IMG/VR virus record: IMGVR_UViG_3300021511_000003
Location: 1 to 64,000 of that record
Strand: one strand, 5' to 3'
Length of the DNA stretch: 64,000 nt
Source of the DNA: a virus
In this document: positions 16,696 through 26,584 of the stretch, piece by piece
Layout: each line of letters begins with the position of its first letter
Numbering within the stretch: position 1 is the first letter of the stretch
Program-made: the position numbers and the translations under genes
Notes under the pieces: model-generated
Told to the model about the DNA's origin: nothing
Seen by the model: only the letters and a program-made list of their open reading frames with translations
The model's database searches: none

Positions 16696-17942
16696 GTAGT
16701 ATAAATTGGCCCGCCCTTAGCAACTAAGTCATCTTCTGTTTTTTTACTTTCATGTGGCGCTCTATTACTAGTAATAACTTGACTAACTTCTGCATTTTGT
16801 CTTTTTGCTACAGCGTTATTTCTTGCAATTAAATCCATTTCTTCTGTAATATTACTTCTTGAAGCTGATACATAACCTTTAGATGCTCCATTTGTTGAAC
16901 CAGCTAAATTTGAAGCAATAGAATTTACACGACCTCTCTTTGTTGATAATGACCTATCATCAGCTGATAAAGATTTAAGATAACTTCTTAGTGTTGGTCT
17001 ATTTGAGAATTTTTTATTTTCTTCTATTAAAATACTTCCATATAAACTTGTAAACTCTATTCTTACATCAACCATAGCAAGCTTTTGATTATATGATATT
17101 TGTTGTTGATCACCACCTTTAATGACAGTAACGTTTGTTATAACAGAAGGGTCCAGATTATAAATACCAGGAGCATTTATTTTATGAAAAAATGGCCAAT
17201 TATATGTTTCACCATCTTTTGATCTTGGAAGAGCAAGAGCTAATATTACAGCGAGAGGTCCAATGATATGTTGTTTAGTAGAATTTTCATTGCCAGGATT
17301 TGGATTGTATAATCTAACGGTTGCTGTATATGAAGGTTGAAAACCACTATTTCTCCATACTTGAGGAAAATCAACTCTATGACCAGCAAGCATACTATTA
17401 ATCACCCCTGCTCCACCACCTACCATTTTTGAAAATTCCGAACCTTCTTGATTCGCTTTTCCAGCAATTTTGTTTATTCCACTGGCCATCTTAGTCATAC
17501 CACCACCGCCGCTTTTAAGAATACTTCCAATAACTCCCTCCATACTACCGCCAAGATCAGTCATGGCCCCACCCATCTTTTTTACACCCTCACTTGCGGT
17601 TTCTGAACCTGTCATTTGCATTAGTTGAGACATACCTTGTGACGCAACATCTGTAAACTTTTGTAAGAAGGTTTCTCCGTATTCATTTGTAAAGGTATCT
17701 GTTGGAAAACTATCTGCTAAAAAAGCTAAATGAATAGGTACTTCTGTTGTAAAACCATGACTTTTCAAAATCCTTAAATAAGATTTTTTATCTTCTTCAA
17801 TGGTAAACAAATTTAAACCAGTTGAAAAATGTGGCTTACATGGTTTGATTTCAAATACTGGCATGGTATTAACAATCATTTCATCGCTAACCCATGTACT
17901 TGGAGGTAACCCAAAGGCTCCATTAATAGGTTCTAGACGCAT
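16692..17942 (-). CDS. Probable tail tube/baseplate-associated protein
   Basis: The product is 416 residues. A glycine- and methionine-rich low-complexity section (about 120-180) is followed by a beta-rich part with HRVDFPQVWRNSGFQPSYTA and PLAVILALALPRS. The pattern and position next to the tape measure suggest a tube initiator or tube-cap protein like gp48/gp54, but this is inference. The ribosome binding site is AAGGAG before the ATG. It is transcribed with the tape measure, opposite to the baseplate operon it meets. Confidence 0.55.
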   Translation of the reverse strand: MRLEPINGAFGLPPSTWVSDEMIVNTMPVFEIKPCKPHFSTGLNLFTIEEDKKSYLRILKSHGFTTEVPIHLAFLADSFPTDTFTNEYGETFLQKFTDVASQGMSQLMQMTGSETASEGVKKMGGAMTDLGGSMEGVIGSILKSGGGGMTKMASGINKIAGKANQEGSEFSKMVGGGAGVINSMLAGHRVDFPQVWRNSGFQPSYTATVRLYNPNPGNENSTKQHIIGPLAVILALALPRSKDGETYNWPFFHKINAPGIYNLDPSVITNVTVIKGGDQQQISYNQKLAMVDVRIEFTSLYGSILIEENKKFSNRPTLRSYLKSLSADDRSLSTKRGRVNSIASNLAGSTNGASKGYVSASRSNITEEMDLIARNNAVAKRQNAEVSQVITSNRAPHESKKTEDDLVAKGGPIYTT

Positions 17943-17952
17943 TTTTATCTCC

Positions 17953-20900
17953 TTACTTGATATTACACATAGTTACATCTCTTGCTGCATTAAGACCAGA
18001 AGAAAATTGAATACCTCGACGTCCTGGCCCACCATGATTAACAACTTGATTTGCAGATTTATTAGTTGAAGTTAAAACATTTGTATTTTGTACAATTGCA
18101 GCTGTTGTTTGTGTTTGACCTTTTTCGTAACTTGTGGCCATTCGTTCAGCAAGAGTTTTATATCCAGCTGTTTTTGCTTGAGCTTCTGTCGCCATTTTTG
18201 CTCCACTCATATTAACAATATCTTTTCTTCTTGTTCCATCTGAATAATTATCAATACCAATAATATCATTATATAATTCTTTTTCAATATTATTTAATTG
18301 AGCTTTTTTATCTATTGGTATTTTAGTTGCTTGTATTGTTTTTCTTGTATTGCTACTTTCTTCCAATGCCTGCTCTAATTTATTAGCTAAATTTCCTTCT
18401 TTGATATCTTTGATAGTTCCAATCAATTTCTTAAATATAGTTCCGATTACAGGAAGACTACTAATTTTATTAACAAATTGATCTTTTAAATAAGTATAAG
18501 CTTTTTTCAATCCCACAAGTGGAAACATAGCAGTGAATATAATTTCTTTTACAAGATTGCCATATCGTTTTAATAAATTATCACCGAATATACCTCTTAG
18601 TTTTTTACCAAGCCATTTAAATGGTGTCATAATCCAGTTAACAATTTTTGATACCCACTCTGAAACAAAACTTACTGAGTCTTGTAAAATACCTGGTTTT
18701 GCCATCCAATCATTTATCCATTTTTTGACGTTTCCTAAACCAAATTTTGCAAGTACCCAAACACTTTTTATACCTTCTTTAAATGCTCTAAATGGAAACA
18801 TTGCAATATTCCACATTCCTTTTGCGAGATCTCCAATTGTTGATAATGATTTACTGATACCTTCAGATATTTTCTTACCACCAACGAATCCTAAAACACC
18901 ACCAGCTACTGCACCGATTGCACCACCAATTAATGTACCAATACCAGGCACAACACTACCAATAGCTGCACCCATTGCAGCACCTTTCAATGCACCATGT
19001 GTAGAACCTGCAAGACCAGTTTCTTTTCCGCCAACAAACCCAGCCAACCCACGAATTAAGAAATTACCCATAAATGCTTCTGGGTCTCTGATTGCTTGTA
19101 TGGCATCCCATAACCCCATTCCACCAGCAACAAGACCTCCACCAACAAGACCAGCTGCCGAACCGGCCATTTTTAATCCACCACGGGCCATATAACTAAC
19201 AACCCCTCGTGCTCCACCACCAGCTGCTGCACCTGAAAAACCACCCATATATTTTCCTACTGCACCAAACGGAGATGTGAGGAGTCCTTTTATACCTTTA
19301 CTACCAAGTCCTTTAAATAATGTTCCAAGAGGACCGAGTACTGTTTTAAATACTCTAAAGAATGGTCCTAATAAAAATATTGACATTCCTGCAAGTTTAT
19401 TAAAAATACCAGTGGTAGTTCTTATCAATGTTGAAGCAAAACCAATTAGAATACCAGTCCAACCTTTTCTATCTTTTCTATTTTGTGACAATATCCAAGA
19501 CATCTTCTCTCTAATCCATGAAGATTTCTTGTTTTGTTTGTTTAGTTCATCTAATTTTTTTGAAGATTGTCTACCTTGTTTTCTCATTTCTGCTAAATGT
19601 TTTTGTGTCTTATATTCATTAGAGTAACTCTTTTTATATCTATCTTTTGCTGCTTTTTTAAATGAAATGATACTCTTCTTTATTGATGAAATTGTTTTGA
19701 AAATTGATTTTAAAAATTTATTATTTTTGAGTCTAGATTTTATACCCTCTACTGTTGTTTCATATAAACCTGAAATTTTTTCTTTTGTATCATTTACAAG
19801 CTTATTATTTAATATAGCTTCTTTTGCAGATGTCGCTATATTCTGAGCCATACTTGGAGAATGAGGACCTTCTCTTTCTTCTTGCGCTTCTTTCATTTTA
19901 TTTAGATTTGAAATTTTTTCTGCAATTTTAATCCATAACTTATAAATTGAAGACTCTTCAGCTGCTTTTCCATACCCCTCAAATATTGAACCACCAATAT
20001 TTTGTTTTGATACACCCATATTTCGAAGTATTTTTATTGGATTGAGAAGATTCATAGGGGTATTTATGCCCGCTTCTCTCATAGCATCTCTATCAAGATT
20101 ATACTTTTCAGCGAGGTTATCCATAAATCCTGGTCGTTCACCAATTTTTCTTGAAGTTAAAACTTCTTTAATTTTTCCAAATATTGTATAAGTATATTGT
20201 TTAGGACCTTTTATTTCTTCTCCAACAACAGCTTCTGCTGACGTTTTTGTATAAAGAACTAGTTTATCAAGTTTTGGCATCATATTACTATATATAAGAC
20301 CAAGAAGATTTGATATTCTTAAAAATGCATTGCTAGTACTTGTTGCTTTTCTTACATCACCTGCATACCCACCTCTAACTCCAAAAAGGAATTGCATAGG
20401 CGCAAGAAGACCTGATTTCATTAAATCAGTAAACATAAGCATATTTCTAAATGTAGGATGTTGTAATAAAGTTCTCTGCCATGCAATTGTCAATCGAGAA
20501 GTCATACCAACCATAGCAACTTTTAATTCAAGTATACCTCTTAACAATCTCTTTTGAAATGTTTCCTCATTATCCCCCCGTGCACGTTTATATTCATCCA
20601 CGAATGTTTCTAATATATTATTTGACCTTTTATCTCTTTCAACAACAACTGTTTCTAATCGTATGAGATTTTCAGACATCATTGATAGAGTACTATTTAA
20701 TTTTTTTGAGATATCAGCAGATTTTGCTTCATCAATCTGTTTTAAGATTTTATCAATTGGGGCAACAATTTCAGCTGAATGAACTTCAACAACACCACCT
20801 TCTTTAATATAACCACCATCTTGTAGTTTTGGTGGATTTGCTTCAATTGTTTGTTGAAGTTTTTCTAAATCAGCTATTGATGCATGCTTTTTATCTTGTT

Positions 20901-21495
20901 CTTCACCTTCGATTTTTTTACCTTTTTTGAAAATATTTGCAATACCGCTACCTGCTTTTGACAAGCCTTCGGTCATTGCATTACCAACTTTATCTTTTAT
21001 TTTACGAGCTGCACCTTGAAAAACATCTGTTTCCATGAATTTTGCTGCAAAGAAACCAAAAAGAGGAGTGGCTTTTGCTAAAGACATTGCAACTGTATTA
21101 GTTTTATTTATACTAATATCATCTCCAATTGCTTTACCATATTGTGAAACAGCATCTGCAGTTGCTTTACTTGTATCAATAGTTATATTTTTAACGCCAC
21201 TTGCCAAAGAATTGATTGTTCTTCCTAATCCTTTTAAAACAGTATTATATCCTTGGGCTGTTTCAGCTGTCATATCAGTACGTTCTTGGTCAAGTTGCGT
21301 CATCATTTTTTGTTGTTGTTTAGTAATCGAACTGATCTCAGTTGATATTTGTAACCTTTTCCTATTTTGCTCTTGAACTAAATCGTCAACACTACGATGC
21401 AAACTATTAATACGACGAGCTCTATCACTTGCTATATTTTGACTATTTTCATCAAGTAAGTTTGTTCCTGGTGGTAAATTTTCATTAGCAGCCAT
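17953..21495 (-). CDS. Tape measure protein
   Basis: The product is 1180 residues, the longest in the window. It has coiled-coil rich N-terminal and central regions, then a glycine/alanine-rich hydrophobic block (about 740-870, with repeated GGxxG and AAIGSVVPGIGTLIGGAIG-like segments) typical of tape measure proteins. A second hydrophobic part follows near 880-1040. It sets tail length and lies inside the tube. An AAGGAG ribosome binding site precedes the ATG. Its strand is opposite to most tail genes. Confidence 0.85.
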   Translation of the reverse strand: MAANENLPPGTNLLDENSQNIASDRARRINSLHRSVDDLVQEQNRKRLQISTEISSITKQQQKMMTQLDQERTDMTAETAQGYNTVLKGLGRTINSLASGVKNITIDTSKATADAVSQYGKAIGDDISINKTNTVAMSLAKATPLFGFFAAKFMETDVFQGAARKIKDKVGNAMTEGLSKAGSGIANIFKKGKKIEGEEQDKKHASIADLEKLQQTIEANPPKLQDGGYIKEGGVVEVHSAEIVAPIDKILKQIDEAKSADISKKLNSTLSMMSENLIRLETVVVERDKRSNNILETFVDEYKRARGDNEETFQKRLLRGILELKVAMVGMTSRLTIAWQRTLLQHPTFRNMLMFTDLMKSGLLAPMQFLFGVRGGYAGDVRKATSTSNAFLRISNLLGLIYSNMMPKLDKLVLYTKTSAEAVVGEEIKGPKQYTYTIFGKIKEVLTSRKIGERPGFMDNLAEKYNLDRDAMREAGINTPMNLLNPIKILRNMGVSKQNIGGSIFEGYGKAAEESSIYKLWIKIAEKISNLNKMKEAQEEREGPHSPSMAQNIATSAKEAILNNKLVNDTKEKISGLYETTVEGIKSRLKNNKFLKSIFKTISSIKKSIISFKKAAKDRYKKSYSNEYKTQKHLAEMRKQGRQSSKKLDELNKQNKKSSWIREKMSWILSQNRKDRKGWTGILIGFASTLIRTTTGIFNKLAGMSIFLLGPFFRVFKTVLGPLGTLFKGLGSKGIKGLLTSPFGAVGKYMGGFSGAAAGGGARGVVSYMARGGLKMAGSAAGLVGGGLVAGGMGLWDAIQAIRDPEAFMGNFLIRGLAGFVGGKETGLAGSTHGALKGAAMGAAIGSVVPGIGTLIGGAIGAVAGGVLGFVGGKKISEGISKSLSTIGDLAKGMWNIAMFPFRAFKEGIKSVWVLAKFGLGNVKKWINDWMAKPGILQDSVSFVSEWVSKIVNWIMTPFKWLGKKLRGIFGDNLLKRYGNLVKEIIFTAMFPLVGLKKAYTYLKDQFVNKISSLPVIGTIFKKLIGTIKDIKEGNLANKLEQALEESSNTRKTIQATKIPIDKKAQLNNIEKELYNDIIGIDNYSDGTRRKDIVNMSGAKMATEAQAKTAGYKTLAERMATSYEKGQTQTTAAIVQNTNVLTSTNKSANQVVNHGGPGRRGIQFSSGLNAARDVTMCNIK

Positions 21496-21506
21496 TAAAT
21501 ATCTCC

Positions 21507-22418
21507 TTACAATTTGTTAATCAGCTTATAAACTTTTTGACTTGGACGTTTAACTAATGCAGGCAATGAGATTACCTCTGATGGAGCATATAATTCTTGG
21601 TAACATAATTCTTTTATATGTTTTACATTAATTCCAAATACAGTTTTATATGCTGTATAAAGAGGAGTAATAAATTTTCTATTTACAAATACTACCTTTT
21701 CAATAAGTTGTGGTGAATTTGAAGATATTCCTTTCCAGATAATTTTTATCATTACAATATAGTCTGTAATAAGTTTTTCTATTTCTTCTTTGTTCAATGT
21801 TGTTATATCAGTAAAAGTTTCCAATAGTAGTTTATGATACTGACTTAACATTTTATTTGTTCTTTCTTTTATTTCAATATTTAAATAAATAAACGATATT
21901 AATTTTTGTGTCTGTTTAATATCTAATTTTCCAGACTGTACTGAAAATATTTTTGACCAATAAAAATGATAAAACATTGTCAATTCAGATTTGAATGTTT
22001 GATAAAATTGATTCGGAAATTTATTGGATGATTTATGTATAAGTTCATGTAAAGTTGTTATTGATAATTCATTATTTGATGCAAAACCAAATATATTTAC
22101 ATCATTATCAACAAATACTAAAATATATTTACCCATTGTAAAACCAGCGTACCCTTTAAATTCCGGAGGTTGTCTTTTTAACAATACCTTATATATTTTA
22201 TCTGTCAAATAACAAGGGAAAAATTCTCCTTTTTTCATCAATTTAACCAGTGTTTTAACAATAGGAGCAACTCGTGAAGTCTTACCCATAGCTTTAATGA
22301 AGTTTTGTTTTAATAAAACAGAACTATATATGTTTACACCACCCATATTTAAAACGAGACGAAGATCTCCTTTTGGTGCAGCAAACATTTCATTAATATG
22401 TGTAATTTGATCTCCCAT
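21507..22418 (-). CDS. Putative HExxH metallopeptidase-like protein
   Basis: About 303 residues with the start at 22418, chosen because AAGGAG lies nine bases upstream of this ATG, while the earlier ATG at 22445 lies within the end of the terminase gene. THELIH (residues about 144-151, LHELIHKSS) is a zincin HExxH motif. No full zincin family could be assigned and the third ligand was not identified. It lies between the terminase and the tape measure. It could be a structural or head protease-like protein. Confidence 0.6.
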   Translation of the reverse strand: MGDQITHINEMFAAPKGDLRLVLNMGGVNIYSSVLLKQNFIKAMGKTSRVAPIVKTLVKLMKKGEFFPCYLTDKIYKVLLKRQPPEFKGYAGFTMGKYILVFVDNDVNIFGFASNNELSITTLHELIHKSSNKFPNQFYQTFKSELTMFYHFYWSKIFSVQSGKLDIKQTQKLISFIYLNIEIKERTNKMLSQYHKLLLETFTDITTLNKEEIEKLITDYIVMIKIIWKGISSNSPQLIEKVVFVNRKFITPLYTAYKTVFGINVKHIKELCYQELYAPSEVISLPALVKRPSQKVYKLINKL

Positions 22419-22431
22419 ATTTAACATCTCC

Positions 22432-24084
22432 TTAATTTTTTTCATATAAACTTAATATATCTATAAATCCACCCATTTCTTCTATATGTTTTTGTACATG
22501 CCCCATAACGCCTTCATTTGTAAAATTATTTGGCACATCACTATTACTAGAAATAATACTTGCCATTTCATTTGTAATCGCTGAGAATTCTTGTGTATCT
22601 ATCATCAATGGAGGATCATATTTTCTTACATAATGTACACATGATGTGGCTAGCGCCAAGTCATCGTGACATCCTGTATCTGCTTCAACTCTACCATTTG
22701 TTTTAGTAACAAGCCCAATTAATTCTAGTACTAATCTTTCAGATTTAATACATTCAGGATATTGTGTTGTGTATGAATATAATGAATCAATCATTAATGG
22801 TCTTGTTTTTGAATTTGTTGAAAGGCCCGGAAGTACAGTTTGCTTCCCACGTTTTTCTTTATAAATCATAAAGGAAAATTCACTGTTATTTAATTGCTCA
22901 ACAACTTGATTACCATATGAATTTGATTCAACAACAATCATTCCACTATATTGTTGTGCTAGAACTTTAATAACTTTGACATAATCCAGTACCTTACATT
23001 TTCCTTGATATTCAGCTACCTGTTCGAGAGTCTCATAATCCCACACTGTAGCTGCCGATTTATCTTCACCATGTTCAGGAGCTGTATCGACGCCCATTAT
23101 ATAGTATCTACCGGGTATTGGATTTTTAAATTTCCACAATTCTCCGTTAAATAGTTTCAATCTTTCAATTGGTTCTGTTACTGAATTTTGTAGCGCCTCA
23201 ACTGTATCAGTTTCAAAGAATGAACCTTCTGTTGGTAGGAATTTTAATTCCAATTCCTGTGCAATTTTGCGTTGGTCACCATCAAATAATCTACATTGAG
23301 TCTTATACCAATCCGGATCATCAGCTAATTCAGGAATCATTTTCCAATGAATCACAAATGGTTCAAAAATATCATCTCTTGATACTGCTTTCATATATCG
23401 TTGAAAATACCATTCCCCAATACCATTGGTTTTATTTGGAGTAGATAAAACAACTGTTCCATATGGTACTTGTGCTTTCTTAGCTTGCATCTGGTTTGTA
23501 GAAAGTGCTGGCACAAGTGAAGTCCAAGCTGTATCAATGTGATGAACGAATGCTGCCTCATCAATTACAAGAAAAGTGATAGCTTTACCACGAAGAGTTT
23601 TATCTGGAGCATTTGGATTAACAGGTGATGCAAATACTTTACTTCCATTTGTAAGAATGAATGATTGCTCTGTTCTTTTTGAGAAACCTCTTCCTAAAGG
23701 TCCTTTTGGTGGTTTCATCCAATTGGGTAACTTTTCAACCATACCTCTAATTGCACGAGCAAAATCAGTGGCTTCTTTTCCATCCTTTGAAATAATACCG
23801 ATAACAGCATTATCAAAAAATACAGTTAACCATGCAGAATATGCCTGGATAATTGTTGATATTCCTATCTGACGACTCTTTAGAACGAGTACGTAATGTT
23901 TTTTTTCAATGAGGTTGACAAGTTCAACCTGTTTTCGATATGGTTTTAAGTTTACATCTCGTCCCGGTATTTCGATTAAAACATAATTGCGACAAAAGTG
24001 GTCAAAATCAGCCTTACATTTTAGGTATTCCGAAAGATACTCATCAGCTTTTCCCTTAACTTCAGAGGCTTGTAATCTTGGCAT
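22432..24084 (-). CDS. Large terminase subunit (T4 gp17-like)
   Basis: The product is 550 residues. The ATPase has Walker A-like LKSRQIGIST at about 53-62 and Walker B FLVIDEAAF at about 170. The C-terminal RNase H-like nuclease has YIMGVDTAPEHGEDKS (first acidic residue), IVVESNSYG and GCHDDLALATS (last acidic pair). It packages DNA into the head. The HNH endonuclease gene directly upstream ends two bases before this start, a frequent site of homing endonuclease insertion. No intron or intein was seen within it. Confidence 0.95.
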   Translation of the reverse strand: MPRLQASEVKGKADEYLSEYLKCKADFDHFCRNYVLIEIPGRDVNLKPYRKQVELVNLIEKKHYVLVLKSRQIGISTIIQAYSAWLTVFFDNAVIGIISKDGKEATDFARAIRGMVEKLPNWMKPPKGPLGRGFSKRTEQSFILTNGSKVFASPVNPNAPDKTLRGKAITFLVIDEAAFVHHIDTAWTSLVPALSTNQMQAKKAQVPYGTVVLSTPNKTNGIGEWYFQRYMKAVSRDDIFEPFVIHWKMIPELADDPDWYKTQCRLFDGDQRKIAQELELKFLPTEGSFFETDTVEALQNSVTEPIERLKLFNGELWKFKNPIPGRYYIMGVDTAPEHGEDKSAATVWDYETLEQVAEYQGKCKVLDYVKVIKVLAQQYSGMIVVESNSYGNQVVEQLNNSEFSFMIYKEKRGKQTVLPGLSTNSKTRPLMIDSLYSYTTQYPECIKSERLVLELIGLVTKTNGRVEADTGCHDDLALATSCVHYVRKYDPPLMIDTQEFSAITNEMASIISSNSDVPNNFTNEGVMGHVQKHIEEMGGFIDILSLYEKN

Positions 24085-24085
24085 A

Positions 24086-25024
24086 TTATTCCTTTTTACA
24101 TTTTATAATAGATAATTTTTGAGTGTTGCATTCTGTTTCTTTTTTATGACCATATTTATAATGACACTTCTTACAAACAGCTATTGTATAATCAGGATCA
24201 AGTGCAAAAAATGGTTCTAATTTTTTTGGTTTTATATGATGAACTTCTGTTGCTTTTTTACCACAATATTGACAAGTATAATTATATCTTGTCATTACAA
24301 ATTGATTAAGAGTATGGAGTTCACTTGAACTATATGTGAATTTATCATCTTCTTCTGTTTTATATGGATCATTTCTTAGTCTATATAATGGACATTCATT
24401 TTTACATTCTTCACAACAATAAAAATAACTTCCACCGTTACCTTTTTCTAATTGTCTTATTCTTTCATAAAGTTGAATATAAGTTGGTGTAAACCAACCA
24501 CCTTGTTCTTTAGAATTCGAGCAATTGTGATTTTTACATCTAACTTGAATTTCTTTTACATCAATATTAATAGGGTTATAACGCATTTCTTCAATTTTAG
24601 AAAAAAACGGATATCTTTTATTAATAACTTTTATTGTCATCCTTCTATTTTCATATACACTTTGTTTATATTTTTTTCCTTTGGCATTCACATTTCCTTT
24701 TAAAGCTTTTTGTAGTTTTTCTTTTGTCTCTTTATTAATTATTTTTCCTTTGTGGGAATCACTAATTTTTTGTTTGTGTATTTCTGTTAATTTTTGATGA
24801 TGCCAATAATTTTTTATTCCTGAATGTGACTCTTTCATTTTTTTTAAAGTTTCTTCTGAGTATATATTAGTCTTTCCTTTATTCCATGGAATATACTTTT
24901 TCATCTTTACGCTTATTTTACGTTTTACTTCGGGGCAATGATTATAATTTTTACTACAACACCATTTTCCATTTTTAAATTGGTAGTTTACTTCTTGACC
25001 ACATCCATAGTCACACTTTGGCAT
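24086..25024 (-). CDS. HNH homing endonuclease with NUMOD3-type repeats
   Basis: The product is 312 residues. The first half holds DNA-binding NUMOD3-like repeats (EETLKKMKESHSGIKN, HKQKISDSHKGK, TKEKLQKALKGN). The C-terminus is an HNH domain: CQYCGKKATEVHHIKP, followed by CKKCHYKYGHK. An N-terminal CDYGCGQEV and CCSKNYNHCP may bind zinc. It lies just upstream of the terminase gene, which is probably its homing target. A GAACAAAAAATAAAGGAG leader precedes the ATG. Confidence 0.9.
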   Translation of the reverse strand: MPKCDYGCGQEVNYQFKNGKWCCSKNYNHCPEVKRKISVKMKKYIPWNKGKTNIYSEETLKKMKESHSGIKNYWHHQKLTEIHKQKISDSHKGKIINKETKEKLQKALKGNVNAKGKKYKQSVYENRRMTIKVINKRYPFFSKIEEMRYNPINIDVKEIQVRCKNHNCSNSKEQGGWFTPTYIQLYERIRQLEKGNGGSYFYCCEECKNECPLYRLRNDPYKTEEDDKFTYSSSELHTLNQFVMTRYNYTCQYCGKKATEVHHIKPKKLEPFFALDPDYTIAVCKKCHYKYGHKKETECNTQKLSIIKCKKE

Positions 25025-25033
25025 ACTACACTC

Positions 25034-25051
25034 CTTTATTTTTTGTTCTAA
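25034..25051 (-). promoter_or_regulatory. GAACAAAA motif overlapping a ribosome binding site
   Basis: On the minus strand TTTAGAACAAAAAATAAA differs from the 7513-7530 element at one position. Here it runs straight into GGAG and the ATG at 25024, so it cannot act as a normal -10 region. A leader or RNA element is more likely at this site. A related GAACAAAAAAATAAAGGA precedes the hub gene at 26530. Confidence 0.3.
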
Positions 25052-25073
25052 ATTAGTATATATATCTCAAGTT

Positions 25074-25092
25074 ATATATATTAATAAATGAA
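25074..25092 (+). promoter_or_regulatory. Candidate rightward promoter in a leftward region
   Basis: The plus strand reads ATATATATTAATAAATGAA, identical to the minus-strand element at 7457-7475. It points right, against all neighbouring genes, toward a tandem repeat, a tiny open frame and a hairpin with a T-rich tail at 25240. This suggests a short transcript. Confidence 0.4.
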
Positions 25093-25112
25093 TATAAAGA
25101 ATGGTTTTTAAC

Positions 25113-25147
25113 ATCGGGAAAGGAGAATCGGGAAAGGAGAATCGGGA
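25113..25147 (+). repeat. Tandem 14-base repeat
   Basis: ATCGGGAAAGGAGA occurs twice in tandem (25113-25126 and 25127-25140) and a third, partial copy ATCGGGA follows. Each copy carries an AAGGAG sequence, so the repeat multiplies a ribosome binding site just before the ATG at 25149. Confidence 0.85.
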
Positions 25148-25148
25148 T

Positions 25149-25220
25149 ATGCAAAATGTAAAGACTAGGAAATGTTACACACAACGAAAATTAAACATTT
25201 ATTTTTTTAAACTTTGCTGA
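25149..25220 (+). CDS. 23-codon open frame or small RNA
   Basis: The ATG lies nine bases after AAGGAG and the frame encodes MQNVKTRKCYTQRKLNIYFF and three more residues, a basic peptide. It follows a promoter-like 19-base element and a tandem repeat and is followed by a hairpin terminator. It may be a real microprotein, a leader peptide, or a chance frame in a small RNA. Confidence 0.25.
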   Translation: MQNVKTRKCYTQRKLNIYFFKLC

Positions 25221-25239
25221 CGTGATAATAATAGTGAAT

Positions 25240-25265
25240 ATAGGGCGTTGCCCTATTTCTTTTTG
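25240..25265 (+). terminator. Hairpin with T-rich tail, rightward
   Basis: ATAGGGC GTT GCCCTAT forms a seven base pair stem followed on the plus strand by TTCTTTTTG. It overlaps the stop of the leftward hub gene at 25253. As a plus-strand terminator it would end the putative short transcript starting near 25100; on the minus strand it lies right after the hub gene without a T run. Confidence 0.5.
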
Positions 25266-26530
25266 TTTGTTCTAATTAAGTTTACTACCGCGGTTGTTTC
25301 CCAATCTTTTTTTCTTTCGAATGAAACCTCTGAACTCCACAAGATATATTTTCCTTCAAAATCTTGATATTCTATTGTCATTGGTTTAAATTTTACACAT
25401 TCACCAACATCAATTAAATTCAATACTGGTAAATTTCTTTCTATATTTATTGAAATGCTTGATAAATCACCAACTGTTCTTGCATATCTCGAATTAAATA
25501 TTATCTCATTTTCATCAAACCCTGTATCTTCATTATAATATCTTACTCGATCTGCTGATGAATCTATATTTAATTGTGGGGGTAATCCTTGTGATGAATA
25601 AATTAATGAATAATCTTTTGCAACATCTTTCAATTCTTGTGTTATTGTTTTTGTAAGTTTGTTTTTTGGTCTTATTAAATGTTTTAATGTAGTTCCTAAC
25701 TTCGCAAATTTTGCATTACCTGAATAGTCTGTCTCAATTGCATCATATGTGTAAAATGTTTTTCCTTTCATAGCTTCTTGTAATATTTTATTTGACTCTT
25801 GTTTTTCTTGATAATTTGCTATTTGATATATTGTAAAAGTTTGATCTTTTTTAAACTTGTCGGTTAAATTTTTTATATAAACTGTATTATCATGTTGACA
25901 AAACACTCCTGGTACTCCATCAAATAAACCAAATCGTTGATCTAAATATCCATCAAATACATCCGGATCATTTCTTGTATGCTCTTTAATGATTTTATAA
26001 AATGTTGTTGGTGGAATACAAACTTGACTAATTACTTTTTTATTTTGATTTTTCTTATCATATTCTAAAGTTGCTCCAACATCACCTGCTAATTCATCTA
26101 GAATCTCGGGTATTTTTTTTCCAATAAAAACTTTATTAACAAGAGTGTTCATTGTTTTATAGGCTTCTCTTGCTACAGTGACAATTGTAAGTACAGTTCT
26201 ATCTTTATCAGGAATCTTTGACATTTTTTCTTTTTGTATAAGTTGAAAAGATGATGTGATATACATTAATTCAATATCAATTGATGGTCCTGAAACTGTA
26301 TATTCTCTATTCAAAGTAATTTGTAGTTTAATTGGTTCACCACCAAAAATATCTTCAATGATTACATCAGTCGGATCAATAAGCATAGATAAAGTTATTA
26401 CCTGATATGCACTTGATAATGACGATCCGATTACAACATTTATCATTTCATTTGAGTAATCCAGATCTTTAATTTTTACCTGGATTTCATATAGTTGTCT
26501 TGGGACAAACACTTTTTTAGTTTCTGGCAT
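25253..26530 (-). CDS. Probable baseplate hub protein
   Basis: The product is 425 residues. The N-terminal domain (YEIQVKIKDLDYSNEMINVV, then DVIIEDIFGGEPIKLQI) and the later hub domain with VGECVKFKPMTIEYQDFEGK suit gp27/gp44-type hub proteins, which are beta-rich trimers capping the tail tube. I saw no lysozyme domain. It is the only good candidate for the hub in the window, but the assignment is by general fold pattern. A GAACAAAAAAATAAAGGA leader lies upstream. Confidence 0.55.
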   Translation of the reverse strand: MPETKKVFVPRQLYEIQVKIKDLDYSNEMINVVIGSSLSSAYQVITLSMLIDPTDVIIEDIFGGEPIKLQITLNREYTVSGPSIDIELMYITSSFQLIQKEKMSKIPDKDRTVLTIVTVAREAYKTMNTLVNKVFIGKKIPEILDELAGDVGATLEYDKKNQNKKVISQVCIPPTTFYKIIKEHTRNDPDVFDGYLDQRFGLFDGVPGVFCQHDNTVYIKNLTDKFKKDQTFTIYQIANYQEKQESNKILQEAMKGKTFYTYDAIETDYSGNAKFAKLGTTLKHLIRPKNKLTKTITQELKDVAKDYSLIYSSQGLPPQLNIDSSADRVRYYNEDTGFDENEIIFNSRYARTVGDLSSISINIERNLPVLNLIDVGECVKFKPMTIEYQDFEGKYILWSSEVSFERKKDWETTAVVNLIRTNKKK

Positions 26531-26584
26531 TACACATATCCTTTATTTTTTTGTTCCAAAAAAAAATATATAAAAATATGAAGA

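Noticed and set aside
18533-19195. Long rightward proline-rich frame of 220 codons
   Set aside because: It is the antisense of the glycine/alanine-rich hydrophobic block of the tape measure gene; such blocks give open frames on the other strand.
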